Shown: positions 8,731-18,298, numbered from the stretch's first letter. The stretch is 64,000 nucleotides of DNA from Haliscomenobacter sp040403615 (GCF_040403615.1 NZ_JBBAKG010000028.1:9484-73483), one strand, 5' to 3'. Program-made: numbers and translations. Notes: generated from the sequence alone by a model not told the origin.

Positions 8731-11700
8731 TTAATAAGTAAACATTTCCATCCAGTCGTCGTTTTTGGCCACAAGCAAAAGCTTGCGGTTTCCGGTACGA
8801 ACAGATTTAAAGTCGCGTACTGCGCCTTTTATTAAAATGCCGGATTCACGAGAAGAAAGCGCACGAAAAGTGCATTTCCCATTTCCTTTTAAGCACAAAC
8901 CATAGCTGGCGGCATTGATGCCCAACTCTGGTTTTGCCTGAAAGAAATTGCCTCCCAACAATACATCTAAAATACCGTCATGGTCAAAATCGTCAACTTT
9001 TAAGCCATAAACCGAAGAAATTTGTGCTTCAATTGGCAATGGTTTTAAGGTAAAATGACCTTTCCCGTCGTTGATGGCCAACGATGTTTGCGTCGTAAAA
9101 ACTTCCCATTTTACGGCTACTTCCAATGCTTCCTCAGGGAACATATCCTGAATGGTTTGACCTTTGTAATCGGCGTGTTTGAGGTATTTTTTGCGGAGCG
9201 AAGGAATCTGTTTTACGACATCTGGCAACAGGGCAAATGGATAAGCCTTATTCCCTTCGTAGATGCTGATGAATTGTTCAACCGCTCCGTTGCCATCAAA
9301 ATCGTTGACATACATGCTCAAAGGCTTGCCGTTGCTGGCTTTAAGGCGGGTATTGGCACCAAGGTTACCAACTATCAAATCCTGATCGCCATCGCCGTCC
9401 ACATCTGCTGGTTCCATACAAGTCCAAAACCCGTTGCTTTTGGCCAAGCCTGCTTCGGTCGTGGTTTCGATCAATTGCCCCTGGTTGTTTTTCAAAACTC
9501 GGATGGGCATCCAGTTTCCAGTGACAATCAGATCTGGATCTTTGTCTTGATCAATGTCCACCCAACGGCCATCGGTGTAGAGGCCGGAATTCAGCAAAGC
9601 AGGGGCAATTTGAGCAGTAGCATCGCTAAAATTGCCGCGTCCATCATTGCGCAAGATATAGCCATTGACCGGGGTTCCGTATTCAAAAGAGCGCAAACGT
9701 ACGCCCACAAACAAATCTTGGTCGCCATCGCCATCTACATCTGCCGCATCCACGCACGAAGTACTTTCGAATTGGGAAGTGGGCAAGATTTGATTGGATT
9801 TGGTAAAATTGCCTTTTCCATCATTAAAGTACAAGCGGTTGATCAACGCAGTGGAATTGCTGGAAAACTCATTGCCACCACTGCAAACGTACAAATCGAG
9901 ATCCCGATCGCCATCGGCGTCAAAGAAAATGGCATCCATGTCTTCCGAGGCTTTGTCCGCTTCAAGTGCAGGTTGCACTGAACGCCGAAATTTGCCTCCT
10001 CCCGTTTGTACAAAAATGGCTCCAGGTTGGTCTTTGGCGCCGCCAATAAACAGGTCTTCCAGGCCATCTTTGTTGATGTCTCCGGTAGCCATTTTGGGCC
10101 CTTCATAGGACATCATTTGGTAAATTAAACGGTCTCGGTCGAAGTCTGAAAACTCATTTTCTTGATGGCGAAAAGAAAGTCCATCCGGTATTTTGGAAAA
10201 AATTGGTTTGTACGTTTGGGGTGTCGTTGGAATGTGGTCCAGTTCCGCTTTTGATTGGGCCAATTTCAAGCGTTGGTTGCTTTTTACATTGTTTTGAATG
10301 CTAAAACGTCCATTCGGCCAGGCAACGATGAGGGTATCTACTGAGGCCCAGTTGCCAAGCCCAAAATTGAGCCGATAATCCACCGAGGATTGAAAGCCCC
10401 GCATGGGGAATAGCTCTTGGAAAAGGGTTTGCCCCGCGTGCCGAATGGTCACTTGCGCGCCAATGGCAAAAGGGTTTTTGCCTTCGCCACTGAGTTCGAC
10501 ACTGAGGTAATTGGCCTTTTTTTTGCGCAGGGTTTCGGCATTGTTGCGGTATACAAAGGCTGGCATGTTGATGTTGTTCACTACCAGGTCTAAATCGCCA
10601 TCGTTGTCCAAATCGCCGTAGGCAGATCCGTTGGAAAAACTGGGTTCACCTAGGCCCCATTCTCCGGCTTTGTTTTGAAAGGAAAAGTTGCCATTGTTGG
10701 CAAAAGCATAATTCGGAATGGCCTCAGAAGGCATGGCATCTACCATTTTGGTGATGACACCGCGCTTTTTCTTCATTAAATCCTGGACATTGCGTGGGTC
10801 GGAATAAAAATTGATGTAGTCTTGATCCATCAAATCCCGGAGCAATCCATTGGCTACGAAGATGTCTTTTTGCCCGTCGTTGTCAAGGTCGGCCATCAAA
10901 GCGCCCCAACTCCAATCGGTGGCGTATACTCCCGCCATGCGGCCAATTTCGCTAAAGGTACCATCGCCATTGTTGCGTTGAAGTACGTTGCGGTTGAACT
11001 GGCGGTAATACCCATTGAGCAAATTGCGCTGGTATTTGTTCCAGTCTTCGAAATCGGTTTTGGTTTTCATCCGGGCTTGCGATTCCGGGAGCATATCGGT
11101 TACAAAGATTTCGGGGAAACCGTCGTTGTTGAGGTCGGCCATATCGGCGCCCATTGAGCTGAAACTCAATTCCTGAATCCAGTCTTCGAGTTCTTCGTGA
11201 AAAGTGCCGTTTTTTTGGTTAAGGTAGAGGTAGTCTTTCTCAAAAAAATCATTCGAGACATAAATATCTGGCCAGCCATCTCTGTTGATGTCGCCAATGG
11301 TTACCCCCAGGCCGAAGCCGATTTTGCTGCCATAAATTCCGGCTTCTGCGCTAACGTCTACAGATTTATTGTTGTCGTTGCGGTAGAGTTTATTGCCTCC
11401 TTTTTTGTCTCTTACCGTGCGCTGCCCTTTGATCAGGTCATACCCTCCCACCGATTTAATTGAGTTGTTGAGCAAATAGCAATCGAGATCTCCGTCGCGG
11501 TCGTAATCAAAAAATGCGGCATGCGAAGAAAGGCCTAAATCAGCCAGTCCGTATTCTTTGGCTTTTTCGGTGAAAGTCAGGTCTCCATTGTTGATAAACA
11601 GTTCGTTATAGCGGCGATTGCCTTCAGGTCGGCCAGATTTACACACGTATATATCCAGCAAGCCATCACCGTTGACATCCACCATAGCCACACCTGAAGA

Positions 11701-12057
11701 CCAAACATTATTAGTGCTGAGTCCTGCCTTTTTGGTGATGTCTTCAAACTGGAAATTGCCTTTATTGAGGTAAAGGCGATTGCTTTCCATATTGGCACAA
11801 AAAAACACATCAATCAGGCCATCGTTGTTGATGTCGCCCAAACCGACGCCACTGCCATTGAAAAAATTGCGGAAGGTGTATGGGTTGTATTCCTCGGTGT
11901 ATTTGATCTGATTGGAAAAATCGATGCCTGTGACTGTGCTAGGCATAGTCGAAAAAAGAGAGGTCTGAGAAACCGAATCAGGTTTCCGCCTATCACTATT
12001 GCATCCACTTGCCACCACAAGAATAGTGGCAAAAATAATACTTGCTATCTGTTTCAT
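8731..12057 (-). CDS. FG-GAP/VCBS repeat lipoprotein with ASPIC/UnbV domain (copy 2)
   Basis: 1108-residue paralogue of the protein at 4765-8088, with the same order of features: lipoprotein signal MKQIASIIFATILVVASGC (lipobox ASGC), N-terminal FG-GAP repeats (DINNDGLIDVFF, DVNGDGLLDIYV, DYDRDGDLDCYL), an ASPIC/UnbV domain (FAIGAQVTIRH, MRGFQSSVDYRLNFGLG, VAWPNGRF), then a second propeller block (DADGDRDLDLYVCSGGNEFS). The ATG at 12057 is chosen because it opens the lipoprotein signal; an in-frame extension upstream would overlap the transposase gene and has no signal peptide. It is first in the FG-GAP operon and starts only 28 bp after the RAYT stop, leaving no room for its own promoter outside the transposase gene. 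Likely a surface polymer-binding protein. Confidence 0.88.
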   Translation of the reverse strand: MKQIASIIFATILVVASGCNSDRRKPDSVSQTSLFSTMPSTVTGIDFSNQIKYTEEYNPYTFRNFFNGSGVGLGDINNDGLIDVFFCANMESNRLYLNKGNFQFEDITKKAGLSTNNVWSSGVAMVDVNGDGLLDIYVCKSGRPEGNRRYNELFINNGDLTFTEKAKEYGLADLGLSSHAAFFDYDRDGDLDCYLLNNSIKSVGGYDLIKGQRTVRDKKGGNKLYRNDNNKSVDVSAEAGIYGSKIGFGLGVTIGDINRDGWPDIYVSNDFFEKDYLYLNQKNGTFHEELEDWIQELSFSSMGADMADLNNDGFPEIFVTDMLPESQARMKTKTDFEDWNKYQRNLLNGYYRQFNRNVLQRNNGDGTFSEIGRMAGVYATDWSWGALMADLDNDGQKDIFVANGLLRDLMDQDYINFYSDPRNVQDLMKKKRGVITKMVDAMPSEAIPNYAFANNGNFSFQNKAGEWGLGEPSFSNGSAYGDLDNDGDLDLVVNNINMPAFVYRNNAETLRKKKANYLSVELSGEGKNPFAIGAQVTIRHAGQTLFQELFPMRGFQSSVDYRLNFGLGNWASVDTLIVAWPNGRFSIQNNVKSNQRLKLAQSKAELDHIPTTPQTYKPIFSKIPDGLSFRHQENEFSDFDRDRLIYQMMSYEGPKMATGDINKDGLEDLFIGGAKDQPGAIFVQTGGGKFRRSVQPALEADKASEDMDAIFFDADGDRDLDLYVCSGGNEFSSNSTALINRLYFNDGKGNFTKSNQILPTSQFESTSCVDAADVDGDGDQDLFVGVRLRSFEYGTPVNGYILRNDGRGNFSDATAQIAPALLNSGLYTDGRWVDIDQDKDPDLIVTGNWMPIRVLKNNQGQLIETTTEAGLAKSNGFWTCMEPADVDGDGDQDLIVGNLGANTRLKASNGKPLSMYVNDFDGNGAVEQFISIYEGNKAYPFALLPDVVKQIPSLRKKYLKHADYKGQTIQDMFPEEALEVAVKWEVFTTQTSLAINDGKGHFTLKPLPIEAQISSVYGLKVDDFDHDGILDVLLGGNFFQAKPELGINAASYGLCLKGNGKCTFRALSSRESGILIKGAVRDFKSVRTGNRKLLLVAKNDDWMEMFTY

Positions 12058-12085
12058 ACTGAGATGCAAAGTTGGCAAAATGTGC

Positions 12086-12727
12086 TCAAATGAAGCAATC
12101 TTTCTTCCAGTTTTTCGGATTGTTGAGAATATAATTGGAGATGTTGAAATAGGCCCTATCATCGCGGATGATGTGCTCCCAATAATTGCGGTGCCATAGT
12201 TTGCGGTTAAATCTTTCCCAACCCACGTTTTTAACTCCTCGGATGTATTCATTGGTGGTCATGGTTTTAAACCAATCCATTGCATCGCCGACGGTGGCGT
12301 TGAATTTTTTGTTTTCGGGACCATATGGGGTATCGGGGTGGTCATGTGGACGGTCACGCCCACGTTCGTCTGTATCGGGGCGCCCACGTTCGTCCGTATC
12401 GGGGCGCCCACGTCGGGGCGCCCCGACGTGGGCGCCCTGACCCTCCGCATGACCGGCCATATTTTCGATGATACAATGAAAATGGTTGGGCATGACCACC
12501 ATTTCGCGGCATTTTTTATCCGGGAATTTGTTTTCCAATTCGAAATACCATTTTTCAATCATTTTACCTGCATCGTTTAATATCATGTTTCCATCATGAA
12601 TTTCCCCAAACAAATGCAACCTATCCTGCACGCAAATCGTAATGAAATACGCTCCAGGCTGAGAATAATCATACCCTTTCAGGCGAATAGACCGCCGATG
12701 ATGAATTTTTGGATTGAATTTGTGCAT
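12086..12727 (-). CDS. REP-associated tyrosine transposase (RAYT, Y1/HUH type)
   Basis: 213-residue single-strand DNA transposase of the IS200-like REP-associated family, which moves or maintains REP palindromes. The HUH metal-binding motif is NHFHCII (His82, His84). The likely catalytic tyrosine is Tyr182 in NYWEHIIRD, followed by the family's usual NISNYILNNPKNW. The start at 12727 (MHKFNPK) is chosen because translation further upstream would run through REP palindromes. Odd: residues about 98-132 are a low-complexity insert (GRPDTDER twice) encoded by 24-bp tandem repeats and a perfect palindrome. It falls between the HUH motif and the tyrosine and may or may not be tolerated. The gene lies between the susCD terminator and the FG-GAP operon, so it is probably an insertion there. 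Confidence 0.85.
   Translation of the reverse strand: MHKFNPKIHHRRSIRLKGYDYSQPGAYFITICVQDRLHLFGEIHDGNMILNDAGKMIEKWYFELENKFPDKKCREMVVMPNHFHCIIENMAGHAEGQGAHVGAPRRGRPDTDERGRPDTDERGRDRPHDHPDTPYGPENKKFNATVGDAMDWFKTMTTNEYIRGVKNVGWERFNRKLWHRNYWEHIIRDDRAYFNISNYILNNPKNWKKDCFI
12357..12404. repeat. 24-bp tandem repeat inside the RAYT gene
   Basis: Two adjacent 24-bp units (12357-12380 and 12381-12404) differing at one base, followed by a partial third unit that merges into a palindrome. Since 24 is a multiple of three, each unit adds GRPDTDER in frame to the transposase. Confidence 0.85.
12402..12437. repeat. perfect 36-bp palindrome (two overlapping REP units) inside the RAYT gene
   Basis: The 18 bases from 12402 are the exact reverse complement of those ending at 12437. 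Each half-site follows the 22-base REP plan seen elsewhere in the window, here with arms GGGCGCCC/GGGCGCCC around a six-base centre ACGTCG. It lies in coding sequence without breaking the frame. Confidence 0.85.
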
Positions 12728-12787
12728 ACCGCGATTGTATGAAGGTGTAAAAATCGCGGTTGTGCAAATAGGTTTGGAAGGTAATCC

Positions 12788-12880
12788 GTCGGGGCGATCT
12801 GTCGGGGCGACCCCTCGCGGTCGCCCAGTTAGGATGATTTGGGCGGCCACATAGGGCCGCCCAAACAGGTCGCCCCAACA
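12788..12880. repeat. REP family A cluster just upstream of RAYT
   Basis: Two 22-base units of the form 8-base arm, 6-base centre, 8-base arm: 12805-12826 (GGGCGACC / GGTCGCCC) and 12841-12862 (GGGCGGCC, centre ACATAG, GGCCGCCC). Degenerate half-sites lie near 12790 and 12868. The cluster is in the 5' region of the transposase gene, the usual place for cognate REPs. Confidence 0.8.
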
Positions 12881-12884
12881 AAAA

Positions 12885-12930
12885 TAAAAAAACGGCACAG
12901 AAATTCGTGAATTCCTGCACCGTTTTTTTT
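12885..12930. terminator. bidirectional terminator after susD
   Basis: Imperfect 16-bp stem (AACGG...GAATTC pairing with GAATTC...CCGTT) flanked by A-run and T-run on both sides. It lies about 60 bp downstream of the susD stop and separates susCD from the RAYT/FG-GAP region. Confidence 0.75.
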
Positions 12931-12988
12931 ATAGAAACATTCCTTTTGCATTCAAGTTAGGACATCCGCAAGGGATGATCCGACTTGA

Positions 12989-14548
12989 TTAATAGCAAGG
13001 GTTCTGCTTCAAGTTGCTGTTTGCATCAATCTGTGAGCGTGGGATAGGCCACACTTGCTTACAAGGCTGTGAAGCTGGTTTCCACTGACGTTGAGCATCG
13101 TACTTTCCGAAACGAACCAAGTCAGAGCGGCGCCATGCTTCGAAGAACATTTCACGGCCACGTTCTGCCAACAGGTTGTCAGCAGTCAATGAAGTGAATG
13201 CTGCAACACCAGCGCGCGTACGAATCTGATTCACCAATGCCAACGCAGAGACATCGCCAGCGCTCTTGCGCCACAATGCTTCAGCTTTCACCAAAAGGAT
13301 GTCGGCATAACGGAAGATCGGGAAGTCGTTGCTCAGGTTAGGAGTAGCTTTATTGGCAAATTCAAACTTACCAATCCGTACACCCGCCTGACGCTGACAG
13401 TTGGGGAAGTGGGCATTGATTTCTGGAGTGAACACAACACCAACGCCGTCAGAGTCATCAGCAGAAGGATCCTGCAGTTGATCTTTACCATTCGACTGGA
13501 ATTGCTTTCCTGCCAAAAAGTTGCCACGGATGGCCTGGTTGCCACTTACGCCTTTGCGTACATCGCCGTCTTGGTAAGAGTTGTAAAACTCAGCCAATGA
13601 ACAGTAACCATTCCAAGGCTGATCGGTCAGGTTAAAGGTTTGCTGGCTGGTGTAGTGCAACGTCATCTGAGGCAGGTTGAAGCCTTGAGCGTTTACTTTG
13701 TCGTAAGGAATCGCAAAGATGAATTCCTTTGATCCAGAGTTGTCTGTGTTGAAGTTGGAGAAGTAGTTGCTTTCCAAAGAGTAGTTGCCCGAGTTGATGA
13801 TTTCATCAGCAGCAGCAATCGCTTTGTCAAACTCAGGAGCACCTTTGTACACCTGAGCGTTCAGGTACAATTTGGCCTGGATGGCTTTACCAGTATAGTA
13901 ATTGATACGAGCATAAGTAGATCCATCCACCTTTTTAGGAAGGTTAGGCACACTTTCGTTCAATTCCTTTTCGATAAAGGCATATACTTCTGCACGTGTT
14001 TTGGTTGCTGGTTTGAAGTCTGCAGCAACGTCGAAACGATCTACTACCGGAACGTTGCCAAAACTATCCACCAACCAGAGGTACCACAACGCACGCAAGG
14101 TTCTCAATTCAGAAAGGAATGGAGTAGCCAAAGCTGGATCTACTGCACCTTCGCTGATCAGTTTGTTGAACTGGAAGATCAAACGGTTGCAAGTGTTTAC
14201 ACCACCAAAAAGGAAATTCCAGGCGTTTTTGAGGTTTTCATCCTGCGGGTTGAATTCTGCACGGTGTGCATTCAACCACTGACCACCGTCATACCAGTCA
14301 CCACCACGCTGAGGGATCATCGCTTCATCGGAAGAAATTTCCTGAAGAGCCATGTAATTGCCGTGGTTTTCAAAACCGTAAAGGTTCGTGTAGGCCGCAC
14401 CCAGTGCTGCGATGAATTCGTCATCTGATTTGAAGAATTCGTCGGATTTAACCTGATCGTAAAGGGTTTCTTTAAGATCAGAGCAGGACTGGTTGAAAGC
14501 GATCACGAAAAGACCCGCTAATAGGGCCTTAAACCAATATTTTTTCAT
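12989..14548 (-). CDS. SusD/RagB-family nutrient-binding lipoprotein
   Basis: 519-residue surface lipoprotein that caps the SusC barrel and captures the substrate. The signal is MKKYWFKALLAGLFVIAFNQSC with a lipobox-like NQSC. The TPR-like SusD helices follow (ALGAAYTNLYGF, WNFLFGGVNTCNRLIFQFN, ELRTLRALWYLWLVDSFGNV), and the family C-terminus is present (FRYADILLVKAEALWR, LLAERGREMFFEAWRRSDLVRFG). It lies 199 bp downstream of its susC partner on the same strand, with a hairpin between them and a terminator after it. Substrate cannot be read from the sequence; no glycoside hydrolase is adjacent, but FG-GAP lipoproteins are nearby. Confidence 0.93.
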   Translation of the reverse strand: MKKYWFKALLAGLFVIAFNQSCSDLKETLYDQVKSDEFFKSDDEFIAALGAAYTNLYGFENHGNYMALQEISSDEAMIPQRGGDWYDGGQWLNAHRAEFNPQDENLKNAWNFLFGGVNTCNRLIFQFNKLISEGAVDPALATPFLSELRTLRALWYLWLVDSFGNVPVVDRFDVAADFKPATKTRAEVYAFIEKELNESVPNLPKKVDGSTYARINYYTGKAIQAKLYLNAQVYKGAPEFDKAIAAADEIINSGNYSLESNYFSNFNTDNSGSKEFIFAIPYDKVNAQGFNLPQMTLHYTSQQTFNLTDQPWNGYCSLAEFYNSYQDGDVRKGVSGNQAIRGNFLAGKQFQSNGKDQLQDPSADDSDGVGVVFTPEINAHFPNCQRQAGVRIGKFEFANKATPNLSNDFPIFRYADILLVKAEALWRKSAGDVSALALVNQIRTRAGVAAFTSLTADNLLAERGREMFFEAWRRSDLVRFGKYDAQRQWKPASQPCKQVWPIPRSQIDANSNLKQNPCY

Positions 14549-14700
14549 GATTGCAATTGATTTAAATTGAATTGAATACGCTGTTTTTCATACCACTTTA
14601 GAAATCAAGGAATCAAAAAAAGGTTTTCCTTGTGTCCAATTTTATGCACTTATGAAAAATAGCATACATTTTGATTGATTTTTTTCGCATCCAGGTGGTA

Positions 14701-14727
14701 GAAATTTTCGGATTTACCGAAAATTTC
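14701..14727. promoter_or_regulatory. perfect hairpin in the susC-susD intergenic space
   Basis: GAAATTTTCGG, five-base loop, CCGAAAATTTC: an 11-bp perfect stem 21 bp after the susC stop, without an immediate T-run. It may protect the susC mRNA end or tune susD relative to susC; that is inference. Confidence 0.5.
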
Positions 14728-14747
14728 CAGACCAAGCGGATATTCGA

Positions 14748-17723
14748 TTAAAGGCCTACGTTCACACCGAAAGTAAATCCTCTAACCATATAGTAAGTAT
14801 TGCGACGGTCGATACCAGGAGACAATGATGCACCAGCACCTTGCTGCTCAGTGTCAGCGAAGCGAATTTCAGGATCACTACCAGAGTACTTGGTCAACAC
14901 AAACAGGTTTTGACCTGCCAGGTAAACCCGCAACTTGGTAAAGCTGCTGCCAGGCTTCAGGTTGAAAGTATAACCAACCGTTGCGTTGTCCAATTTGAGG
15001 TAAGTACCTTTTTCTACCTGATAGCTAGAAAACTTGGCACCGTCGGTCAATTTTGGATTGAAGTAATCATCCGCCTTGATGCGGTTCCAGGTCAGGGTAT
15101 TCAAGGTTTCGTAGAAAATACGGTAAGAGTTCACGATGTCGTGTCCAAATACGCCACGGAAGAACAAGTTCAGGTCAAGCTTGCCAATGGTGAAGCTGTT
15201 TCCAAAACCCAATTCCATCTTAGGCAAACCGTTGCCGATCGCAGATTCGTCTTCGAAGGTAATTTTACCATCGTTGTTGCGGTCAACGAATTTCCAGGTA
15301 CCATTTTCGTTTACACCATCATAAGTTGGGCCCCAGAAAGTACCAATTTTAGCACCAGTGGCTACGCGAACCATAGGCGTACCGTTCAAACCAGGAGAAC
15401 CAACGTTGGCATAGAACGATTCTTTGCCCAAGTCCAGATCAGCATTTGACAAAGAAATCAATTTGTTCTGGATGTAGTAAGTAGGTGTCAAAGACACGTT
15501 GTAGCTGAAGTGCTGCTTCTTGATCACTGCGTAGTTCAAAGCCAATTCCAAACCAGTGTTCTGAATTTCACCCAGGTTCACCCAAGTGTTGGGAAAGAGG
15601 TTTGGTGGAACTGGAACTGGTGCAAAGAACAACAAGTCAGAAGTAGAGCGGGTGTAGAAGTCCAACGAACCGTTCAAGCGGTAGTTCAAGAAAGAGAAGT
15701 CGATACCCAAATCGAAGTCCTTCTGACGCTCCCACTTCAAGTTAGGGTTAGCGTTGGCAATTGGGCCGTAGCTAGGTACATAGTTGCCGTTGTAGTAGAA
15801 GTTGCTTCCTGCACCAAAACGCTCCAATGACAAGTAGCTAGATGGTGGAAGGTTACCGGTGATACCGTAGCTTGCACGCAGTTTGAAGGCATCAGCAAAG
15901 CCCAGGCCCAACGCTTTAACGAGGTCTGCACTTGCACTGATCGCAGGGAAAACGCCCCATTTGTTGCCTTCTCCAAAGCGAGAGTTTCCTTCGCGGCGTA
16001 CACTCACCATCAAGTTGTAAGTATCGTCATAGCTCAGGTTCAAACGACCGAAACCAGCAAAGTTCTGATAGTCGTTGCGGTAAGTTCCTACTCCACTCAA
16101 ACCTTGAGACAAGGCCAAACCAGCACCAATGCTGTTGTAGCTGAATACATCAGTCAGGAAGTTGAAGTTACGCGCGCTAGATCCAGCAAAGTTACCAGAC
16201 TGGTATTCGTAACCACCCAAGAGGCGGAAATCCAATTTGCCAAACGTCTTGCTGTAGGTAGCAGTGAATGTTGCTTGTTGCAGCGTTCCGTCGTCGGTGT
16301 TGCGTGTAGCGATGCCTTTGTTGTCGGCACCACCGCCCCAGAAAGAGTAACGGCTGACGTAAGTACCTCTGAAGTTGTTGTTGCGCTGTAGAGAATAAAA
16401 CGCTGAAAGCGTCAAATTCTTGGTCAGGTCAAAATCAGCTTGCAAGTTACCCATGAATTGGGTCAAAGTACCTTCGTTTACGTTCTGCTCATTGATCGCT
16501 ACTGGGTTGAAGTAATCAAAGTTTGCTAGCTGGAAGTAACCGCCGTACTTGGCATTTTCAGGAGCAGTTGACTTGATTGGAGAAGTTGGGTTATACAGAA
16601 TTGCATAACGCAAAGCATCGGTAAATCCGTAATCAGCCTTGGTGTTGGTGATTGACAAGTTGGTAGACAAACGCAGGCGATTGTCCAATGACTTCTGGGT
16701 CAAGGTAATGCGACCGTTTAAGGTTTGCCTGCCTGTTCCTTTTTGTACCCCTTGCAAATCACGTACGTTGAACGCTACGCGGTAGCTGCTGTTGCGGTTG
16801 CCGCCACTGAAAGAAAGGTTGTGTACCTGAGACTTGGCAGTTTGAGTCACTGCGTCGATCCAGTTGGTGTTTGCACCATAATCTTTGTACGAATCCTTTA
16901 CACTCTGTGGGATGCTGAAAGAAGGAATTTCACGCCATTCATCAGCAGTCATAATTGGCTGAGGACGTAGTTTGCTTTCCGCAGTTGCATAACCGCTGTA
17001 GTCTACTGTAAATTTGCCATCTTTACCTTTCTTGGTGGTGATCAGCAATACACCTGATGCACCACGAGTACCGTAGATTGCAGATGCAGCGCCGTCTTTC
17101 AGAACGGTGATGGATTCGATGTCGTTAGGGTCAACGTTGTCCAATGAACCACCGATGATACCATCGATTACGATCAGAGGCTGAGTGTTGGCACCTAAAG
17201 TAGACAAACCGCGCAAACGCAGGGTGAAACCTCCGTTGGGGTCGCCACCAGGACGAGAAATGGTCAAACCTGCCACCTTACCTTGCAGCAATTGAGCAGC
17301 GTTGTTGACGTTACCGCCGTTGAAGTTCTCTGCCTTAATGTTGACGATGGCACTAGATACTTCACGGGTTTTGGCTGTACCGTAGCCAGTAACCACCACT
17401 TCGTCCAACAACTGTCCAGGAGACAGCGCAAGATCCAAAGTAGTAGCATTGCCTAAAGGAACGCGCTGAGTGGTGTAGCCAGTGTAAGAAAATTCCAGTT
17501 CGGTAGCACCGGCTGGAACCTCAAGGCTATAAGACCCATCAAAATCAGTAACGGTACCGGCACTGGTGCCTACTACGAGGATGTTGGCTCCGATCAGTGC
17601 CTCCCCGTTGTTTTTGTCCGTTACCTTGCCAGATAGGGTACGCTGGGCGAAAGCGAAGTTGCACAAAAGAACTGCAACTGCCGCGAGTAGCCACCTCGAG
17701 CAATAGCCGACTCTAAGTTTCAT
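14748..17723 (-). CDS. SusC/RagA-type TonB-dependent outer-membrane transporter
   Basis: 991-residue complete SusC. The signal peptide ends CNFAFAQ. A carboxypeptidase-D-regulatory-like domain spans about residues 29-105 (LSGKVTDKNNGEALIGANILV, DFDGSYSLEVP), followed by LDEVVVTGYG and the plug (LLQGKVAGLTI, VIDGIIGGSLDNVDPNDIESI, VLKDGAASAIYGTRGASGVLL). A 22-strand barrel then ends in YYMVRGFTFGVNVGL, with the terminal aromatic/hydrophobic strand expected of a Bam substrate. It is the first gene of a susCD operon and is preceded by a long leader region. It would take up oligomers delivered by the SusD protein downstream, powered by TonB. Substrate unknown. Confidence 0.95.
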   Translation of the reverse strand: MKLRVGYCSRWLLAAVAVLLCNFAFAQRTLSGKVTDKNNGEALIGANILVVGTSAGTVTDFDGSYSLEVPAGATELEFSYTGYTTQRVPLGNATTLDLALSPGQLLDEVVVTGYGTAKTREVSSAIVNIKAENFNGGNVNNAAQLLQGKVAGLTISRPGGDPNGGFTLRLRGLSTLGANTQPLIVIDGIIGGSLDNVDPNDIESITVLKDGAASAIYGTRGASGVLLITTKKGKDGKFTVDYSGYATAESKLRPQPIMTADEWREIPSFSIPQSVKDSYKDYGANTNWIDAVTQTAKSQVHNLSFSGGNRNSSYRVAFNVRDLQGVQKGTGRQTLNGRITLTQKSLDNRLRLSTNLSITNTKADYGFTDALRYAILYNPTSPIKSTAPENAKYGGYFQLANFDYFNPVAINEQNVNEGTLTQFMGNLQADFDLTKNLTLSAFYSLQRNNNFRGTYVSRYSFWGGGADNKGIATRNTDDGTLQQATFTATYSKTFGKLDFRLLGGYEYQSGNFAGSSARNFNFLTDVFSYNSIGAGLALSQGLSGVGTYRNDYQNFAGFGRLNLSYDDTYNLMVSVRREGNSRFGEGNKWGVFPAISASADLVKALGLGFADAFKLRASYGITGNLPPSSYLSLERFGAGSNFYYNGNYVPSYGPIANANPNLKWERQKDFDLGIDFSFLNYRLNGSLDFYTRSTSDLLFFAPVPVPPNLFPNTWVNLGEIQNTGLELALNYAVIKKQHFSYNVSLTPTYYIQNKLISLSNADLDLGKESFYANVGSPGLNGTPMVRVATGAKIGTFWGPTYDGVNENGTWKFVDRNNDGKITFEDESAIGNGLPKMELGFGNSFTIGKLDLNLFFRGVFGHDIVNSYRIFYETLNTLTWNRIKADDYFNPKLTDGAKFSSYQVEKGTYLKLDNATVGYTFNLKPGSSFTKLRVYLAGQNLFVLTKYSGSDPEIRFADTEQQGAGASLSPGIDRRNTYYMVRGFTFGVNVGL

Positions 17724-18298
17724 ACATTATTAGTGTTTTGTTAAAAAAATTGTGCTAAACGTGTTAAGTCACCTTCCTTTCAGAAGGAGCTTGTATAGAA
17801 AAACCTCTTCGCAGAGGGTTATCTTTCACTGCAAACGATTTTGTACTAATGTCTCTTTTCGTATTTTAACGCGCTTGTTTGCTGGGATAGAATTTTTCCC
17901 ACAATGATGTGTACCCTACACTAACTGACTGGGTGTAAAAGTCTAAAATAAGTCTGAAAAAACCAAGAAGAGGCTAAAAGATTTTCGGGATATTTTGTTT
18001 TACCAAATTATATTGCGGAATGGAAAAAGGTTTTTTGAGGCTTTAAAAAAGGAGTACGATCAAATCAGTGTTTTGAGTTTTAGGGCTTTGGGTGTCTTTA
18101 ATCCGATTTTCTTTGTTAACTTCGACTTCTTCAGAACCCGGACAACAACCCAATGTTAAAATAAATGGTAATAGTTATAGGTGATTGTTACCAACTACTA
18201 AAACTGCCCGACAACTAAAGACCAAGAATGACGCAAAAAATTACTTCCCGATTTTTCTGCGTTACTAAACTTCCAACCCTAAAAATAAACCTGACTTT
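17724..18298. other. 575-bp intergenic region between divergent genes
   Basis: This separates the divergent susC (minus) and aspartyl protease (plus) genes and must hold both promoters. Two small hairpins lie in the susC leader, around 17773-17787 and 17801-17822 (CCTC/GAGG). I see no convincing TAnnTTTG element with correctly spaced TTTG, no ORF of note, no tRNA and no long repeat. Confidence 0.5.

Noticed and set aside
12728..12898. N-terminal extension of the transposase
   Set aside because: Encoded by REP units and low complexity; family proteins start near MHKFNPK.
17724..18298. Riboswitch or small RNA in the susC leader
   Set aside because: Only two weak short hairpins; no recognisable riboswitch core.
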